DNA of 64,000 nt, from assembly GCF_050958605.1 (NCBI RefSeq), contig NZ_JBJHDO010000009.1, positions 1 through 64,000 of the forward strand. Direction: 5' to 3'. The position numbers and the translations under genes are program-made. The notes beneath the pieces are model-generated. The model had not been told where the DNA came from. It searched no databases and saw nothing but the letters and a program-made list of their open reading frames with translations. This DNA is from G016756615 sp050958605. GTDB lineage: Bacteria > Pseudomonadota > Alphaproteobacteria > Rhizobiales > Rhizobiaceae. Shown piece by piece: positions 51,778 to 61,600 of the stretch. How positions within the stretch are numbered: the stretch's first letter is position 1; each line of letters begins with the position of its first letter.

Positions 51778-52284
51778 CTACTTAATAGTTTCGGTCATTC
51801 GGACGAATACGCGATTGTCCGGATAGAATCTGATACTGAAAGTGAGCCCGTGAACAACAAAGCGCCTGATCATTTGCCTCCACAGAGGTATCCTGTACAA
51901 GTTTCCGTGCTTCGAAACCGGCCACACTGCACTTACCAGCACCTCTCCAGGACGATGCCGCTGCGTAATCGTTATAATGCCGTCAAATCCATCGGCTCGT
52001 AGGATATCAACAGTTCGCGCAGGTCCAGCGAGACTCGCCATCCGCGTCAAGCAAACAATTGCCTGTTCATCAGAATTAACAGTTGCCCAATCAACGCTTC
52101 CGTCTGGCTTTAAACATTTGTCATTCGCCGCTTCGGCAGCCCCCGCAGGCGCAAAGAAAAGCCAGCCGGAAACCAGAACTGCAATTCTTAACAAACCTGA
52201 TGATGGCGGAGCCGGCACTGCAATCGCTTCAGCGGCCCGGACCCAGAGAGACCACAGCCTGATCGCCTTAATTGCCTGTCTCAT
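51778..52284 (-). CDS. Hypothetical exported protein
   Basis: 168 residues from the ATG at 52284 (an ATG at 52356 is possible). A hydrophobic segment (LLRIAVLVSGWLFFAPAGAA) ends in a plausible signal cleavage site, followed by a small domain with two cysteines (NDKCLKPDGSVDWA, AIVCLTRM). No family recognised. Base composition is more A/T-rich than the core genes. Confidence 0.5.
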   Translation of the reverse strand: MRQAIKAIRLWSLWVRAAEAIAVPAPPSSGLLRIAVLVSGWLFFAPAGAAEAANDKCLKPDGSVDWATVNSDEQAIVCLTRMASLAGPARTVDILRADGFDGIITITQRHRPGEVLVSAVWPVSKHGNLYRIPLWRQMIRRFVVHGLTFSIRFYPDNRVFVRMTETIK

Positions 52285-52352
52285 TTCTGAACAATTTGCC
52301 CCCTCCCACACACCCCAAGCCTCGTCCTGTTCCCGCCCAACGGTTCGAATCA

Positions 52353-52502
52353 TCACAACCGCGGCGCCATCAAGCTTGCTGTAGCAGCGCGACTGTCTGT
52401 CAAAGAGAGTTCAATCAGTGAGGCGAGATGCGAAGTCCGCCATTGCATGAATGCGATCAGCGCTACCGCCCCTGCGATTACCGCTGCCACCCAGTCGCTC
52501 AT
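52353..52502 (-). CDS. Short membrane protein, probably truncated
   Basis: 49 residues, MSDWVAAVIAGAVALIAFMQ then WRTSH. The transmembrane start followed by QWRT resembles a common prophage/island family in which a soluble helical domain follows (recognised from memory). Here only 20 unrelated residues follow, so the gene appears cut. May not be expressed. Confidence 0.35.
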   Translation of the reverse strand: MSDWVAAVIAGAVALIAFMQWRTSHLASLIELSLTDSRAATASLMAPRL

Positions 52503-52633
52503 GAGAGAACTCCCCATCCCGGCCGCAGCGTGGCGCAACCGGCGCGAGGGCGCAAGCGGTTCGCTGTGTGAGTATTCGGTGAGTAGCTTAGAGCCTGTGA
52601 GTAGCCAATTGGGCGGTAAGCATTTGATTTATT

Positions 52634-52683
52634 TGGCGCACCCGACAGGATTCGAACCTGTGACCTCTGCCTTCGGAGGGCCA
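52634..52683 (-). other. Displaced 3' end of tRNA-Arg(CCG): attachment site
   Basis: On the minus strand: loop CTCCGAA (anticodon CCG) with half-stem GGC, then AGAGGTCACAGGTTCGAATC, CTGTCGGGTGCGCCA. This is the last about 48 nt of tRNA-Arg(CCG) including the encoded CCA. The DNA that should be its 5' half has no tRNA character. A P4-type integrase starts 150 bp away. This is what an island integrated into the tRNA leaves behind at its far end. Confidence 0.75.
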
Positions 52684-52834
52684 AGCACCATCTTCGCCAC
52701 GGTTCGCCAGGATATCCAAACATACGCAAAATCAAACAGTTATGCTAACGTGAGATCGAAGCCGTATCCCGCTTTAGCCTTGTTCTTTCTTCCAAGTGGT
52801 AGCAATATGGTTGCAATTTCGTCCGGAGGCCACC

Positions 52835-54268
52835 ATGCGGAAACTCACAAAGCGCACCATTGATAACCTGCCGCCCTCGGAAGCGGAGACCGGTACAGTC
52901 CATTGGGACAGTGAACTGAAGGGGTTTGGACTCCGCGTCCTTCCGTCCGGCCGCAAGACATTCGTCATCAAGTTCCGGGCGCACTCTGGTCGCCAGCGCT
53001 GGATGAAGCTCGGCACATATGGTCCGCTCACTGTCGAGCGCGCCAGAGAGTTGGCGAAAGTCGAACTGGCCAAAGTGGTGGAGGGCCAGGATCCCGCGGC
53101 CGAACGTGCAGAGCACCGGCAGGCAGTGACGGTTTCGCAACTCTGCGACGTCTACATGGAAGCGGCCAATGCGGGTCTTGTGCTCGGCCGAAAGGGAACT
53201 CCGAAGAAGGCGACCACCCTCTCGACCGATGGATCCCGCATCCACGCCCACATCAAGCCACTGCTCGGACATCTGAAAGCCCGCGAGGTCAAGCGAGCCG
53301 ACATCGAGCAGTTCAAGACCGGCGTCGTCACGGGAAAGACAGCGCGGGACAAGAAGCTCGGCTTCCGAAGCCGCTCAATGGTCAAGGGCGGAAAAGGTGC
53401 CCTTACGCGGACGCTCGGCCTGCTCGGCGCCATCTTCGCCTGGGGCGTCGACAACGGATACGTCACTTCAAACCCGGTGCGCGGCGTTCGCCGCTTCGCA
53501 GACAATCAGAAGAAGGCGCTGCTGACGGGACAGCAATACCACGCATTGGCGGAGGCGTTGCACGTGCTCGAACAGAAGCGGGATCGACACGGGGAGCCGA
53601 TGCACAATCTCACGGGTATCGCGGGGGTCCGGTTCATCGCGTTGAGCGGCGTCCGCCGCGGCGAATGTCAGAAGCTGCTTTGGGACGAGGTTGATGCGGA
53701 AGGCACATGCCTCGCAATGGATGAAACCAAGACCGGACCATCGCTGCGTCCGCTCAGTCGCGCAGCCTATGCCGTGATCGACGATCTCGACCCGATCTCG
53801 GACTATGTGTTTGCTGCCGGCCCCGAAGAGAAGGGCTATCAGGGGCTGCCCCAGTTGTGGCGCACGGTCCAGAAGACCGCCCGACAGGCAGCCATTGAGG
53901 CGGCGAAGCTCCGTGGGGAAGAGCCACCTGCAAAGGGCCCGCTTGATGGCATCACGCTCCACAGCTTGCGGCACAGCTTCGCCGGTGTTGCAGAAGAGTT
54001 GGGCGCTTCGATCCCCACCATTGCCGCACTGCTCGGTCACCGCCTCGGTGGCGTGACAGGTGGCTATATTTTGAAGCGCGTGGACGTCATGTTGCTCGAT
54101 GCTGTGAACCGCGTCGGCGATCACATCGCGATGATGATGCGCGGCGAGGTTCCGCAGGCACAGATCATCCAGTTCCGTCCGAGAGGGAGGACTGCACGCC
54201 GTCCGCCCGCAGCCGCGGCCCTCGTCCCGCAGGAGAGCATCGCCGTCGCTCACGCGGACGCCGCTTGA
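52835..54268 (+). CDS. int: Tyrosine recombinase, P4-type integrase of the island
   Basis: 477 residues. N-terminal DUF4102-type arm-binding domain (KLTKRTIDNLPP, GFGLRVLPSGRKTFVIKFR), SAM-like core-binding domain, and catalytic domain with R in ALSGVRRGECQKLLW, HxxR in LHSLRHSFAG, H in LLGHRLGG and the nucleophile Y in GGYILKR. Integrates into the 3' end of tRNA genes. The ATG at 52835 has GGAGG seven bases upstream; the 13 residues in front are spurious. It reads into the island, away from the tRNA-Arg fragment. Confidence 0.94.
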   Translation: MRKLTKRTIDNLPPSEAETGTVHWDSELKGFGLRVLPSGRKTFVIKFRAHSGRQRWMKLGTYGPLTVERARELAKVELAKVVEGQDPAAERAEHRQAVTVSQLCDVYMEAANAGLVLGRKGTPKKATTLSTDGSRIHAHIKPLLGHLKAREVKRADIEQFKTGVVTGKTARDKKLGFRSRSMVKGGKGALTRTLGLLGAIFAWGVDNGYVTSNPVRGVRRFADNQKKALLTGQQYHALAEALHVLEQKRDRHGEPMHNLTGIAGVRFIALSGVRRGECQKLLWDEVDAEGTCLAMDETKTGPSLRPLSRAAYAVIDDLDPISDYVFAAGPEEKGYQGLPQLWRTVQKTARQAAIEAAKLRGEEPPAKGPLDGITLHSLRHSFAGVAEELGASIPTIAALLGHRLGGVTGGYILKRVDVMLLDAVNRVGDHIAMMMRGEVPQAQIIQFRPRGRTARRPPAAAALVPQESIAVAHADAA

Positions 54269-54322
54269 AATGTGTAGCTCTGAGGACTATACATGTTGTG
54301 AGCTGCCCGGGCGCGGGCGTAC

Positions 54323-54706
54323 ATGACGGTCTTTGTCACGAAGGAGTTCGCCCGCTTCAGGCGCAAGGCGCGGCTGTCGACGGAAAAGCTGCTCGACGCC
54401 GCCTCTGAACTCGCTGACGGACGGTTCGATGCCGACCTTGGCGGCGGAGTGTTCAAGCAGCGTGTGGCTCGGAATGGCGGTGGCAAATCAGGAGGCTTTC
54501 GCACGATCATCGTGTTCCGCGTAGGCGGACACAGCTTCTTCGTCCATGGGTTTGCCAAGAATGCTAAGGCGAATGTGTCGACGAAGGAATTGAAGGCGTT
54601 GCGACAACTCGCCGGCCTACTGCTTGGATTCACGACGCAGCAGCTTGCAACGGCAATATCAAGTGGCGAATTGATCGAGGTATTGAGCGATGGGAACGAA
54701 GCGTAA
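54323..54706 (+). CDS. Type II toxin, RelE/HigB-like (COG4737 type)
   Basis: 127 residues: MTVFVTKEFARFRRKARLST, RVARNGGGKSGGFRTIIVFR and HSFFVHGFAKNAKANVS are the strands and loops of the RelE-like ribonuclease fold in its longer, gram-negative version, with R and K residues where mRNA is held. It lies 54 bp after the integrase and overlaps the Xre antitoxin gene by 17 bp. Toxin-first order as in HigBA. Confidence 0.85.
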   Translation: MTVFVTKEFARFRRKARLSTEKLLDAASELADGRFDADLGGGVFKQRVARNGGGKSGGFRTIIVFRVGGHSFFVHGFAKNAKANVSTKELKALRQLAGLLLGFTTQQLATAISSGELIEVLSDGNEA

Positions 54707-55013
54707 GGCCGAAATGGGTATTCTGGGCTCCGTTCACAATACGGTAGCCGGCCTGCACAAGGCCGGTTTGATCGACAAGGCCACCATGCGCGAGTTCGAC
54801 GCCATGTGCCTTACTCCGGTCGAGCCCCTCAGTCCCGACGAGATCCGTGCGCTACGTGAGCGCGAGCAGGTCTCACAGCCTGTGTTTGCGCACTATCTGA
54901 ATGTGCGTAAGGATGCCGTCAGCAAGTGGGAGCGTGGCGAGAAACGTCCGGACGGACCTTCCCTCAAGCTGCTCAACCTCGTCAAGGTCAAGGGCTTGCA
55001 ATCTATCGCTTGA
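54690..55013 (+). CDS. Type II antitoxin, Xre/HigA-like helix-turn-helix protein
   Basis: 107 residues. N-terminal neutralising part (GILGSVHNTVAGLHKAGLID) and a C-terminal Cro/C1 helix-turn-helix (LSPDEIRALREREQVSQPVF, then VRKDAVSKWERGEKRPDGP). Partner of the RelE-like toxin in front; together they form the island's likely maintenance module and probably repress their own promoter between int and the toxin gene. Confidence 0.88.
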   Translation: MGTKRKAEMGILGSVHNTVAGLHKAGLIDKATMREFDAMCLTPVEPLSPDEIRALREREQVSQPVFAHYLNVRKDAVSKWERGEKRPDGPSLKLLNLVKVKGLQSIA

Positions 55014-55105
55014 TTTCACCTCAATTGCGCGGGGAAGGGAAGAACCCAATTCGGGATCAAATCGGCCCCTCCGCCGCCAAGCTCGCGGCAAGCCAACCTG
55101 TTCGG

Positions 55106-55302
55106 AGGGACTGCCTGGCGACGGACACTATACCGCTGCCAACGCCCGCCTTGCGAGGCTCTGCACGACTGTGGGCATCCAGGATGTGACGCCACACACG
55201 CTTCGCCACACCTTCGGTAGCGTTGCCGGCGATCTGAACTTCTCCGAGCTGACTATCAGAGCGCTTCTCGGTCATGCCGCGCAGAGCGTCACACAGGGCT
55301 GT
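55106..55302 (+). pseudogene. C-terminal fragment of a second tyrosine recombinase
   Basis: Reads LPGDGHYTAANARLARLCTT, then VTPHTLRHTFGSVAGDL (HxxR motif) and FSELTIRALLGHAAQSVTQG, ending in CRT where the catalytic tyrosine (GY) should follow. It has no start and no N-terminal domains. It is unlike the intact integrase in this window, so it is a stump of another integrative element. Confidence 0.8.
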
Positions 55303-55398
55303 CGAACGAACGTGCGATGAGCAGGCGGCGTAAGGCAAACAGCGCGATGATCGGCAGGGCGATCCCCACCAGCGCGCCGTCGCTGCATATGAACGACC
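55292..55398 (-). pseudogene. C-terminal stump of a membrane protein
   Basis: Antisense to the end of the integrase stump: a frame without start reading WSFICSDGALVGIALPIIAL then FALRRLLIARSFDSPV and a stop. One hydrophobic helix with a basic tail, as at the end of a transporter. Family not recognised. Confidence 0.3.
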
Positions 55399-55633
55399 AA
55401 GCTATTGCGGACCCGTGCCAAGACCAAAAAGGTCAGACGGCTCTGCCTGAAGTGCGAGAGGTGGGTGCAAGTCCATGCTCACCAAGCCCTTTAAACCCCT
55501 TGCTCTCGGCCTTTCGACAGGCACGATACTTGTAGCGTGGAGGTCTGCATTGGGCTGGGAAGCGGAATGACGGCTTACCAGAGAAAAATCGTGGAAGCGG
55601 ACTATGGTCGGCCGCAACTGTTAGGCAACTTAG
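55303..55633. other. Gene-free stretch between integrase stump and AAA ATPase gene
   Basis: About 330 bp. Apart from the membrane-protein stump at its left edge I see nothing recognisable. It must contain the 3' end signals of the ATPase gene, but no strong hairpin is apparent. Confidence 0.4.
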
Positions 55634-57925
55634 CTAGCGCCGCGACGCAAAGATCAGCGTCCGCTGTGAGAAGTCGGACAACTCTGCATCGTTGATCGCA
55701 GCCGTCTGCCAGGCCGGGTTGGAGTCGTGGTGAAACCGATTGGCGTAGTTGAGCAACAATCTGAGTTCGACGATATCGGCCGCCGAGAGTATTTCGTCAG
55801 GCCCGCCGACGCGCTGGTCGCATACGCCAATGAACGGTCCAAGAAGCGTACCCGGAGGAAACTGCTCCGGGTACGCCACACGCATGAACGACTCCAGTAT
55901 CGGCCTTAGCGCCTGCGCTACCTCGCGTTCCCGAGCAGGATTGGCAACCTGCAAGTATGCCCGGACGAGTTCATGGCGCTTGTCGTGCTCGGAAATACTG
56001 TCGCTACGAACATCCCACACCGCGATTTCAGAACCGACCGCTGCCCTGTTGATCCTTAGGGCGACGGAACCGTTCCTGTCAGCCTGCTCCCAAAGGCTGC
56101 ACAAGAACGGCTTGGAGTGTGAGAGTACAATCACCTGGCGAACCCTTGTGGCCAACGCCATGATTTCCTCGCGGGTTCGCAAAGTGCGATGGTCATCGAG
56201 GCTTGTCATCGGATCGTCGATCATGACGATCTTGTTCGCCAGATTCGGGTCCTGTTCCAGCGATGCGAAAAAGAAAGCTAGGGCGAGAGTGTTGCGATCT
56301 CCCGCGCTGAGAGTGTTTCTGAAGGACGGGCCAGCGTCGGCCGTGACATCTACATTCTGCTGATTAATGACGACGACGTACGACGCCGACGAGCCCGACC
56401 TGTTGTTGACCGACTGGACTTCCCCAAGCCGAAACGACGCGCCGAAGCGGCGCAGGTAGTCGTTGATCGCCGCCTCAAAGACAGGGAAAATCTGCTGCCG
56501 ATACTGGTCGAGGGCCGCGCGGGCCTGCGTTCGAAGCGCCTCCGTTGCCGTTTTCGCAGCCTTCTCTGTCAGGTAGTTCGCGCAGTGAGGCAGGACTTCC
56601 GGCTCGAATCGCGCTTTCTGCGCATTCAGTTTGGCGAGATCGGTGCGCAATGCAGAAAGGTCGTCTGCGGCAGCTTGCTCTTTGATGAGTTCCAACCGGG
56701 CGTTGGCACCGACTAGGCGTTCGGAAAGTGCCGTCACTTCGGCGATACACACGCGATAGTCTTGGATGGACTGCCGTGTTTCGTGCGTGAGCGCCATTGC
56801 TTCCAATGGCGAAGCGGCCTTTGCACGAAGCTGTTCAAGGACGGACTCGCGCGCTGCATTCCATTGCCGGGCCACCGCCGCAGTATCGATGTCGATTGCC
56901 GGCAGCTCTGCGAAGTCCTTCCAGAACTCATGAGCCTGCGCAGCCGTACGCACGTCCCGCTCGAATGCGGAAGGGATGTCACCGCCATGGGCATCGCGTA
57001 CCCCGATCCCTGTCTGCCGTATCGTGGCTTTTAGATCCTCATAGGCCTGGCTGAAGTAAGCGCGGTAGTGGGCAATCAGATCAGAGCCCGCGAGGCTTTG
57101 TGCGCAGAACGGGCAGACCTCCCCTTCGTCTCCCTCAGAGGCAGGCGCGATGAGTGTCATGCCCTCGGATACCCAGTTTTCACCGCTGCGCCCCAGTTTG
57201 CCGATGTGGCTGCGCACACGCTCGGCGGCGGCGGCTTCGAGATCGGCAAGAGTGCGCCTCAGGACGCCATCAATGCTGTCGATGTCGAAATCCGGGAGGC
57301 GGATCGCCTGAAATCCCGGCCTTTGCCGTATCGCATCGGCCGACCGCGCCGCAGCCAGCCGTCGCTCCGCTTCCTGAATCTTCCGGTCTATCTCCGCGTC
57401 CGGTTCGAGATCGCAGAAGGCGTCAACCTTGTAGGGGCCAAGGGCTCCGGCAGGTATGGCTTCGGCGAGTTGGCGCAGCGCCACGTTGTGTTCTTCGATC
57501 CGGGCAACGTGCCCCTGCAGCGCGCTGCTGAGCGCACCCCCCCGCGCGCCGAGGATCAGTTCATGCAGGTTTTGGCGGTGCGCCGATTGAAGTTCGATAC
57601 CCGAGCAGACATTTGCCGACACGAAAGCATCGTCGAAGATCGCAATATCGGGCAGCGGGTTCGACCACGCCCCGTTCTGGAAAACGGCGGCTCCTCCGGT
57701 GTGGCGAATAACAACGTGTGGCGGATGCTGTGCGCCGAGGCGGTGGCGCTCCAGTACAAGCCTAGGATTGCCGGTCGCTAAAGACCGCAGCACTGCCGCT
57801 AGTGTGGTCTTACCGCGAGCGTTTTCGCCGTAGATCAAGGTGAAAGGCGTGAGCGCCGTCTGCGCCGGAGGGTTGAGATTATCGAACTGGCCGACATTCC
57901 GTAGAAGTTGAATATGTTCGATCAT
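55634..57925 (-). CDS. Zinc-hook AAA ATPase, RloC-like (candidate defence nuclease)
   Basis: 763 residues from the ATG at 57925; the open frame continues 73 codons upstream without conservation. ABC-type ATPase head split by a long coiled coil: Walker A IYGENARGKTT (33-41), signature TLSAGDRNTLALAFFFA (about 538-554), Walker B IVMIDDPMTSLD (about 566-577), H-loop IVLSHSK (about 599-605). At the tip of the coil is CPFCAQSL (271-274), a single CxxC as in Rad50 zinc hooks and in RloC. The C-terminal 100 residues carry RPILE (674) and NRFHHD (729), reminiscent of the R..E..H residues of PrrC/RloC anticodon nucleases. Anti-phage tRNA cleavage is a reasonable guess; the nuclease part is unproven. 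Confidence 0.72.
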   Translation of the reverse strand: MIEHIQLLRNVGQFDNLNPPAQTALTPFTLIYGENARGKTTLAAVLRSLATGNPRLVLERHRLGAQHPPHVVIRHTGGAAVFQNGAWSNPLPDIAIFDDAFVSANVCSGIELQSAHRQNLHELILGARGGALSSALQGHVARIEEHNVALRQLAEAIPAGALGPYKVDAFCDLEPDAEIDRKIQEAERRLAAARSADAIRQRPGFQAIRLPDFDIDSIDGVLRRTLADLEAAAAERVRSHIGKLGRSGENWVSEGMTLIAPASEGDEGEVCPFCAQSLAGSDLIAHYRAYFSQAYEDLKATIRQTGIGVRDAHGGDIPSAFERDVRTAAQAHEFWKDFAELPAIDIDTAAVARQWNAARESVLEQLRAKAASPLEAMALTHETRQSIQDYRVCIAEVTALSERLVGANARLELIKEQAAADDLSALRTDLAKLNAQKARFEPEVLPHCANYLTEKAAKTATEALRTQARAALDQYRQQIFPVFEAAINDYLRRFGASFRLGEVQSVNNRSGSSASYVVVINQQNVDVTADAGPSFRNTLSAGDRNTLALAFFFASLEQDPNLANKIVMIDDPMTSLDDHRTLRTREEIMALATRVRQVIVLSHSKPFLCSLWEQADRNGSVALRINRAAVGSEIAVWDVRSDSISEHDKRHELVRAYLQVANPAREREVAQALRPILESFMRVAYPEQFPPGTLLGPFIGVCDQRVGGPDEILSAADIVELRLLLNYANRFHHDSNPAWQTAAINDAELSDFSQRTLIFASRR

Positions 57926-58628
57926 ACCGGCAGCCTCCCCCAAAAGCACCGAGTCAGTCTGATAATATTTGCCTAGAAGTGAACCAAATAGGCAAGAGCG
58001 ATCCGCCGGATGTTGGAGCACCCAAAGAATTCGTAGTCTCACGTGTTTTTCAGCACTTGGTGTGCACAGGGTTTCCCAGTGTCGAGTTCTGAAGAGCTGT
58101 AGGTCCGCTCCCAGTGTCAGCTTGCGGCGCGTGACAGAATCCAACTAAACGGCTCGAATGGGGTCGGAACCAGACATTTCCCGAATGCAATTACCCATTG
58201 AAGCGATTTCCCAATCGACTGCGAAGCTTGCGTCAGTAATGCACGAATATGGTAGCCTTATTTCGAGAAACTCGTTGATGGCATTACATTCTAATTTACA
58301 AATCGATTTGCTAAGTACCTTCGGCTACCGCCCGTTTCAGGGCAGATAGGCGACGACAGCTGAGATACCCAACCAGGTCGCTCGCGCTAAGCTCGTAAGA
58401 TTCGCCCGTTTTCCTCATGTCTCCGCCGCGCGGAGTAATAGACGTTTAATATCGATTGAACTCGATGAGGGTAAGATCATTCCCGCGAGGCGCAGCACTC
58501 CTGCTGCAGCCACGATCCATGCTGCCGAGGTGCCCCCACGGGTCTGCACCACCAAATAACTGACTTGCCGCAGTTGCACGACCAGCTGCTGCGGCTAAAG
58601 TCAGAACAGATTCTGGGGTAGGGGCATC
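57926..58628. other. Divergent control region between the AAA ATPase and Hhe genes
   Basis: 703 bp, A/T-richer than its flanks in the middle. At 57969-57995 there is an inverted repeat TTGCCTA / TAGGCAA with 13-nt spacer, 44 bp before the ATPase start, next to a TATTAT (minus strand) that could be its -10. A 63-codon frame at 58158-58349 (+) starts MGSEPDISRMQLPIEAISQS but is unrecognised and has no clear ribosome site. Could also hide a small RNA. Confidence 0.45.
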
Positions 58629-61600
58629 ATGGACTATCAGGGCGGAGCCGCCGAAAGCGCGGTTAGGCAGCAACTTCTTGCTGATCGGAAGAACCTTTTA
58701 GATTTGGGCACGCGGAACCGACTTATCAATGTCCCGCTGCGTTCAAACAATATTCGCACAATCGAAATTGTCGATGAGAAAGCCACCGAAGTTTACCGCC
58801 TACTGGTTGAGGGCAAGGGACTAACCTTCGTCCCCGGACGACAATTGACGGACGAGGAAAAGGCGGAACTCGGTGACGCAGATGCTGAAACCGGAGGCAT
58901 CCCACAGCCTGACGAGAATGAAGAGGTGGACGATCGTGGGATATCGCGCCGCCACTCCGACAACAGATTACAAACCCGCCTGACTTCGCAGGGTCTTCAA
59001 AAGCGGCTGTTTGACATTTGGTATGATGCCCGGACGCTGGAGGAGGAGCAGGGCGTTAACATCCTCTACCTTGCAATAGGGCTACTGCGCTGGTTCGAAT
59101 CCGAAACTTCGGATGTCGAGCGCCACGCCCCACTCGTCCTGCTTCCCGTGCGGTTGGACCGTACTAGCGCTGCGGATCGATTCACCCTTCGCTGGCGCGG
59201 TGAGCCAGCTTCGTCCAACCTGTCACTTCAAGCCAAGATGAACGCCGAATTCGGCTTGAAGCTCCCAGATATCGATGACGAAGAGGAGTTCGATATTGCA
59301 GGGTACATCGCGAGGGTCGCTGAGACGGTCTCGGGCAAGGGAAAATGGGACGTCCGTCCGGACGGCATAATCCTTGGCTTCTTCTCGTTCGCCAAGTTCC
59401 TGATGTATCGGGATCTAGATCCCGACAATTGGCCGGCCGATAAATCTCTCGATCAAAATCCGGTCATCAACAGCCTCCTCCGCGAAGGATTTCCTGATAG
59501 GGAGCCGATCGTTCCGGATAGTGGCCGAATAGATGCTTTCATTTCGCCTGAGAAAACCCATCACGTAGTGGAGGCAGATTCCTCGCAAACTGTTGTCATC
59601 GAAGAAGTCTCCCGTGGCGGGCATCTCGTTGTGAAGGGCCCGCCCGGCACCGGAAAAAGCCAGACCATCACAAACATTATCGCTGCGGCAGCGGAGCAGG
59701 GCCGAAAAGTCCTCTTCGTTGCAGAAAAGATGGCCGCGCTAGATGTAGTCCACCGTAGGCTGAAGGATGCGGGCCTTGGCCCCCTGACGCTTGAGCTTCA
59801 CTCGAATAAGACGAACAAACGTGCATTGCTGGAGGAGCTGCGCAAAACGAAGGATCTTGCTAGGCGTGTTGCGGGAACTGACGCCACCGTTGTCGCTCGA
59901 CTGAAAGACGCTCAAAACGGGCTCAACAGCCATGCGGACGCGATGCACAAGGTTCACGAGCCGAGCGGCATGACACCGTATCAACTCATCGGACATCTCG
60001 TCAGGGTCAGCGATGGGGCTGGGCTCCACGGTTTCGCACTGACCGGTCCAGAACACTGGTCTAGGTCAGACTACGAGGTGAGGTTGGATGTCTGCAAAGA
60101 GCTGACGGAGCGCTTTGCTTCGATCGGACAACCCGTTGAACACGCCTGGTATGGCGTTCGCCGCGACGCGCTGGATCCTGCTGAAATTGGTCACCTTGGG
60201 CAAAGTGTAGAGGAACTGCTGTCCGACTACTCGCAGATACAGGCGCTGACGAGTCAGGTCACGTCGGCATTGAAACTGGAGCAGGCTCAAACTTTCTCGG
60301 ATCTAGTGACCATTCTGGACGTGGCCAAAGCCGTTGCTACAATGCCGGTGTGCGACCGGCGGGCGCTCGCGGATCCGATATGGCAACAACCCGGTCGCGC
60401 TGCCGAACTGGTTGAGGTGGGAACGAAGCTTAGGGAGCTTCGTGAATCTGTCGACGCCTCCTTCCTCGAGGTTGCCTGGACGGCGTCGCTGGGCGAATGC
60501 CGTTCCGTACTCGCGACGAAGGGCGGATCCATTTTCCGGCTGCTCAGCGGCCGATATCGGTCGCAGGTCGCGCTGCTAAGATCGTACCTGAAGCAGCCAC
60601 TTCCCAAGGATCTGCCCGCAAGGCTGGCTCTGATTGACATGTTGCTGGCGGCTCAAGAAGCGCGGCGAAGCTTCGAAGAACTGAAACCTGCAGGCACGAC
60701 AGCCTTCGGGTCATCCTGGAACGGCGAAAGGTCCAATTGGGACGACCTCCGCGCTGTCGTTGAGTGGCATGGCTCGAATCCGAAAGTCTTGACGGCGAAT
60801 GTCATGGCCCGGGTAGCGGAATTGTCTGATCTCACTCCACAGAGGGAGATCGCCCGCGATTTGTCAGAATTGCTAACTCGGTTTGTGCAGGGTTGGACCG
60901 CTCTGCAGACATTTCTTGACCTGGACCTGGAGCGGTCGGTTGCGTCCGATACCTTCGCCGCGGCCAACGTAGAGGTTATTTCACGACGGCTGTACCAGTG
61001 GCACGCCAACATCGAAGCTGTAACCAAGTGGGTGGCCTTTCACGGCCGGTGCCGAGCCGCTTCCAGTCTCGGATTGGAAAGCCTTGTTGAAGGAATCCTG
61101 TCAGGCCAAATAGCCGACTGCAACTTGATCCCTACGTTTGACCGGTCGTACTTCGAAGCAATGCGCGCCGATTTCTTCGCCCGCGAGCCTGGTTTGAAAC
61201 GCTTTGATGGCGAACTGCACACTCGATTGGTTGACACGTTCCGTAGGCTCGAAGTCGCCCGCATGTCTCTGGCGCGCGAACAGATCGCCACCCGCCACGC
61301 GACCGAACTCCCCCGCAGCAATGGCGGTATCGGACCGCTTGGCGTCCTCAACGGAGAGCTCGCAAAGAAGCGCAATCATCTTCCAATACGCCAGCTGCTA
61401 GATCGTGCGGGACCGGCCATCCAGCAGATTAAGCCGATTTTCATGATGAGTCCGCTATCGGTCGCTCAATTCCTGAAGCCCGGAACTATCTCATTCGATT
61501 TGCTTGTCGTCGACGAAGCGTCACAGGTTGAGCCCGTCGACGCTTTGGGGGCAATCGCCCGCAGTGGCCAAATAGTCGTTGTTGGCGACGAACGCCAACT

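Noticed and set aside
52634..52710. Intact tRNA-Arg(CCG) gene
   Set aside because: The 3' half is perfect, but the 5' half has no acceptor strand or D-arm (no TAGCTCAG), so it cannot fold as a tRNA.
58158..58349. Small gene in the divergent region before hhe
   Set aside because: No ribosome site, no recognisable features; kept only as a note in the region entry.
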